From assembly GCF_000026145.1 (NCBI RefSeq), contig NC_009445.1:1922001-1986000 (forward strand): 64,000 bases of DNA. The letters are read 5' to 3'. Made by a program: the position numbers and the translations under genes. This document shows positions 62,383 to 64,000 of the stretch, piece after piece. Every line of letters begins with the position of its first letter. The stretch's first letter is position 1. The stretch is from Bradyrhizobium sp. ORS 278 (lineage in GTDB: Bacteria; Pseudomonadota; Alphaproteobacteria; Rhizobiales; Xanthobacteraceae). The notes below the pieces were generated by a model. It was not told the DNA's origin and searched no databases. It saw only the letters and a list, made by a program, of their open reading frames with translations.

Positions 62383-63396
62383 ATGACGAGCGGCAGGGGG
62401 AGCGCCCATCTTTTCGCGCGGCGGGCGGCCTTCGTCCTGCTCGCATTTGCAATCCTGACCGGCCACGGCGTCGAAGCCGCCTTCAACTACGCGCGTTATC
62501 AGGAGACCAGTCTCGACGATCTCCTGGCACTGCCGCGCCCGGCCAATGGTGTCGACATCAAGGCCGGCGCGCCGCTCAAGCTCGACGTCATCCTGGTGAA
62601 TGCGGATGGCCCTTGTGCGACCGGGTTCCTGAGGCGAGCCATGACGATGACGGGCTTCGACCCGACCGGGGCGATCGGCATCTCGAACTGCATCACGGTG
62701 CGCTCGGCCAAGGGGAAGCAGCTCAAGGTGTTCGTCCAGGACATCGTCTATGGCTTCCTGCCGCGCGAGGTGCCGGTCGGCGGCAAGCTGACGCTCTATG
62801 CCGTCCACCTCTACACCTCGGCCGACGGACCCGGGCTGCTGGTCAACGAATTCCAGACGGCGCAGCCTTCCGCGCAGCCCTCCGGCAAACCGCCGTCCGA
62901 GACCGCGATGGCCTCATGCGGCTGCTGGGCGCTGCGCGATCATCCGGGCATCGACGTCGATGCCGGCAAGGAGGGAGCACCGATCGCGGTGATCGAGGAG
63001 GGCGTGGTCGTCAAGCTGGAACCTGCCGATCAGGCCCCCGCCGATCTGCCGGTCATCGGCGGCTGCGGCCGCTACGTCGTGCTGAAGCACACTTATCCCA
63101 ATGGCGCCGTCCTCTTTACCCGCTATGTCCATCTCGGCCGTCTCGCCGATGCCACGGGCCAGCCGCCGGCCGTAGGCGCGCGCTTCAAGCGCGGCGAGAA
63201 GATCGCGGAAGCCGGACCGGACAGGATCGTGCATTTCGAGCTGCGCCCGGTCGCGCTCGGCAACACGACGGCGGATGCGGCGTGGGTTAAGCAATATGAC
63301 GGGATTGCCGACATGGAATGGTCGCGCTACGAGCCGGTGGATCCGAAGAAGTTCGATCCCGACGCCTTTGGCGGTCTGGGCAAGCGTGGGAAGTAG
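62383..63396 (+). CDS. Exported protein with a degenerate M23/LytM-like C-terminal domain
   Basis: 337 residues with an N-terminal signal segment (RRAAFVLLAFAILTGHGVEA). The middle is rich in small and polar residues and resembles no family I know. The C-terminal part has DHPGIDVDAG (compare the HxxxD zinc motif of M23 peptidases), GCGRYVVLKHTYPNGAVL, TRYVHLGRL and IVHFELRP. In active M23 enzymes the last motif is HxH; here the first His is missing, so peptidase activity is doubtful. Probable periplasmic or cell-wall-binding role. Confidence 0.7.
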   Translation: MTSGRGSAHLFARRAAFVLLAFAILTGHGVEAAFNYARYQETSLDDLLALPRPANGVDIKAGAPLKLDVILVNADGPCATGFLRRAMTMTGFDPTGAIGISNCITVRSAKGKQLKVFVQDIVYGFLPREVPVGGKLTLYAVHLYTSADGPGLLVNEFQTAQPSAQPSGKPPSETAMASCGCWALRDHPGIDVDAGKEGAPIAVIEEGVVVKLEPADQAPADLPVIGGCGRYVVLKHTYPNGAVLFTRYVHLGRLADATGQPPAVGARFKRGEKIAEAGPDRIVHFELRPVALGNTTADAAWVKQYDGIADMEWSRYEPVDPKKFDPDAFGGLGKRGK

Positions 63397-63404
63397 GCGT
63401 CGAG

Positions 63405-64000
63405 ATGTTGGAGACCGTGGGCCGTCATCGAGCGGCGCTTGTCGGAATGATCGCGGCGATGCTCGCGGGATCGCTCGCCCCATCGGCGCACGCGCAATCG
63501 GCGCCGCGCAAGACCGCGCCGCCGGCGGCGCGTCCGGCGCCGTCTCCGCCGGCGCCGGCGGTTCCCGACGATCTGAAGGACGTGCGCGGCGAATGGAAGC
63601 GCGCCGGCGCCGGCTTCGCCTGCACGGTGACCCCGCCGCGCCAGCTGTCACAGGAGTTGCTGCTGGCGGTCATGGCGCGCGCCTGCATGCGTCTCGGCCC
63701 GCTTGTCGTCGGCGATCCCGCTGCCACCGCCACGGCCGCGCTCGGACAGCCGCACCGCATGCTGAAGCAGCCGCAGGACAAGGTTGCCTGGATCTATTTC
63801 GTCGGCGAGCGCGAGCACTATCCATATTTCGTGGTGACCGTCGCGGCCGACAGGATCGTCGCCCTGCAGGTCACCGGCGACGGCACCACGACCGCCCCGG
63901 GCTACGAGCTCAGCAGCGTCGGCCTCGGCGCCACCACCGAGGATCTCGTGAAGGTGTTCGGCCAGCCCAGCCATTTCGAGCCGAGCGAATTGAAGGGTGT
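63405..64000 (+). CDS. Exported protein, cut by the window end
   Basis: About 198 residues visible, with no stop before the edge. Signal peptide: MLETVGRHRAALVGMIAAML, then a cleavage-like PSAHAQ. It is followed by a Pro/Ala-rich linker (KTAPPAARPAPSPPAPAVPD) and a globular part with FACTVTPPRQLSQELLLAVM, a pair of Cys residues, and repeated LG(Q/A)...GQP.H-type segments near residues 108-118 and 175-190. No family recognised. It begins nine bases after the preceding exported-protein stop and is probably co-transcribed. Confidence 0.7.
   Translation, partial: MLETVGRHRAALVGMIAAMLAGSLAPSAHAQSAPRKTAPPAARPAPSPPAPAVPDDLKDVRGEWKRAGAGFACTVTPPRQLSQELLLAVMARACMRLGPLVVGDPAATATAALGQPHRMLKQPQDKVAWIYFVGEREHYPYFVVTVAADRIVALQVTGDGTTTAPGYELSSVGLGATTEDLVKVFGQPSHFEPSELKG

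Overview
The window is GC-rich, densely coded DNA from an alphaproteobacterium. Bradyrhizobium or a close relative is my best guess. The basis is a rhizobial/Azospirillum-type sugar acid pathway, a ChvE-GguAB transporter, a cheD-containing chemotaxis operon and several palindromic dispersed repeats of a kind I associate with Bradyrhizobium. No rRNA, tRNA, CRISPR array, transposase or phage gene was seen.

Positions 1-24.6 kb are sugar and acid catabolism. The window opens in an oligopeptide-type ABC transporter (permease end plus a fused double ATPase). It is followed by an FAD-linked 2-hydroxyacid dehydrogenase, and by an MFS carrier that diverges from a hexuronate set: mannonate dehydratase, a zinc alcohol dehydrogenase, KDG kinase and KDPG aldolase. 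A long co-directional block then carries a YtfQRT-YjfF-type furanose importer, a GntR/FadR regulator, and the non-phosphorylating L-arabinose pathway: arabinose dehydrogenase, lactonase, arabonate dehydratase and 2-keto-3-deoxy-arabonate dehydratase, plus a mutarotase. It ends with the ChvE-GguAB importer. Catalytic residues line up one position off those I recall for the Azospirillum and Rhizobium enzymes. The last enzyme, alpha-ketoglutarate semialdehyde dehydrogenase, is not in the window.

Positions 24.6-39.5 kb are one signalling operon behind a hairpin-rich leader: STAS, cheY, cheA, cheW, a soluble multi-PAS receptor, cheR, cheD, cheB, a receptor-tip protein with a CheZ-like motif, then a partner-switching set (STAS, anti-sigma-type ATPase, REC-PP2C), an Hpt protein and a hybrid histidine kinase. 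It appears to join chemosensory and RsbU/V/W-type signalling.

Positions 39.5-55 kb are accessory: a YeiH-like permease with a 50-residue membrane partner; a thiol dioxygenase with a four-rhodanese protein; two coupled unknown genes; an amine-oxidase-like flavoprotein with a AAA+ ATPase; a GST; a Rieske protein; and a tightly coupled operon of SagB-type dehydrogenase, rhodanese-ankyrin protein and two small unknown proteins. The last is the best candidate here for an undescribed system. Three or four families of palindromic repeats sit between these genes.

Positions 55-64 kb hold a PcfJ-like gene, a gallate-dioxygenase-type enzyme with a divergent LysR gene, a second LysR with a YciI-like protein opposite an isochorismatase-fold protein that lacks its cysteine, a methyltransferase, a VOC protein and two exported proteins, the last cut by the window end. 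Coding density is high on both strands, so many long antisense frames are shadows and are left out.
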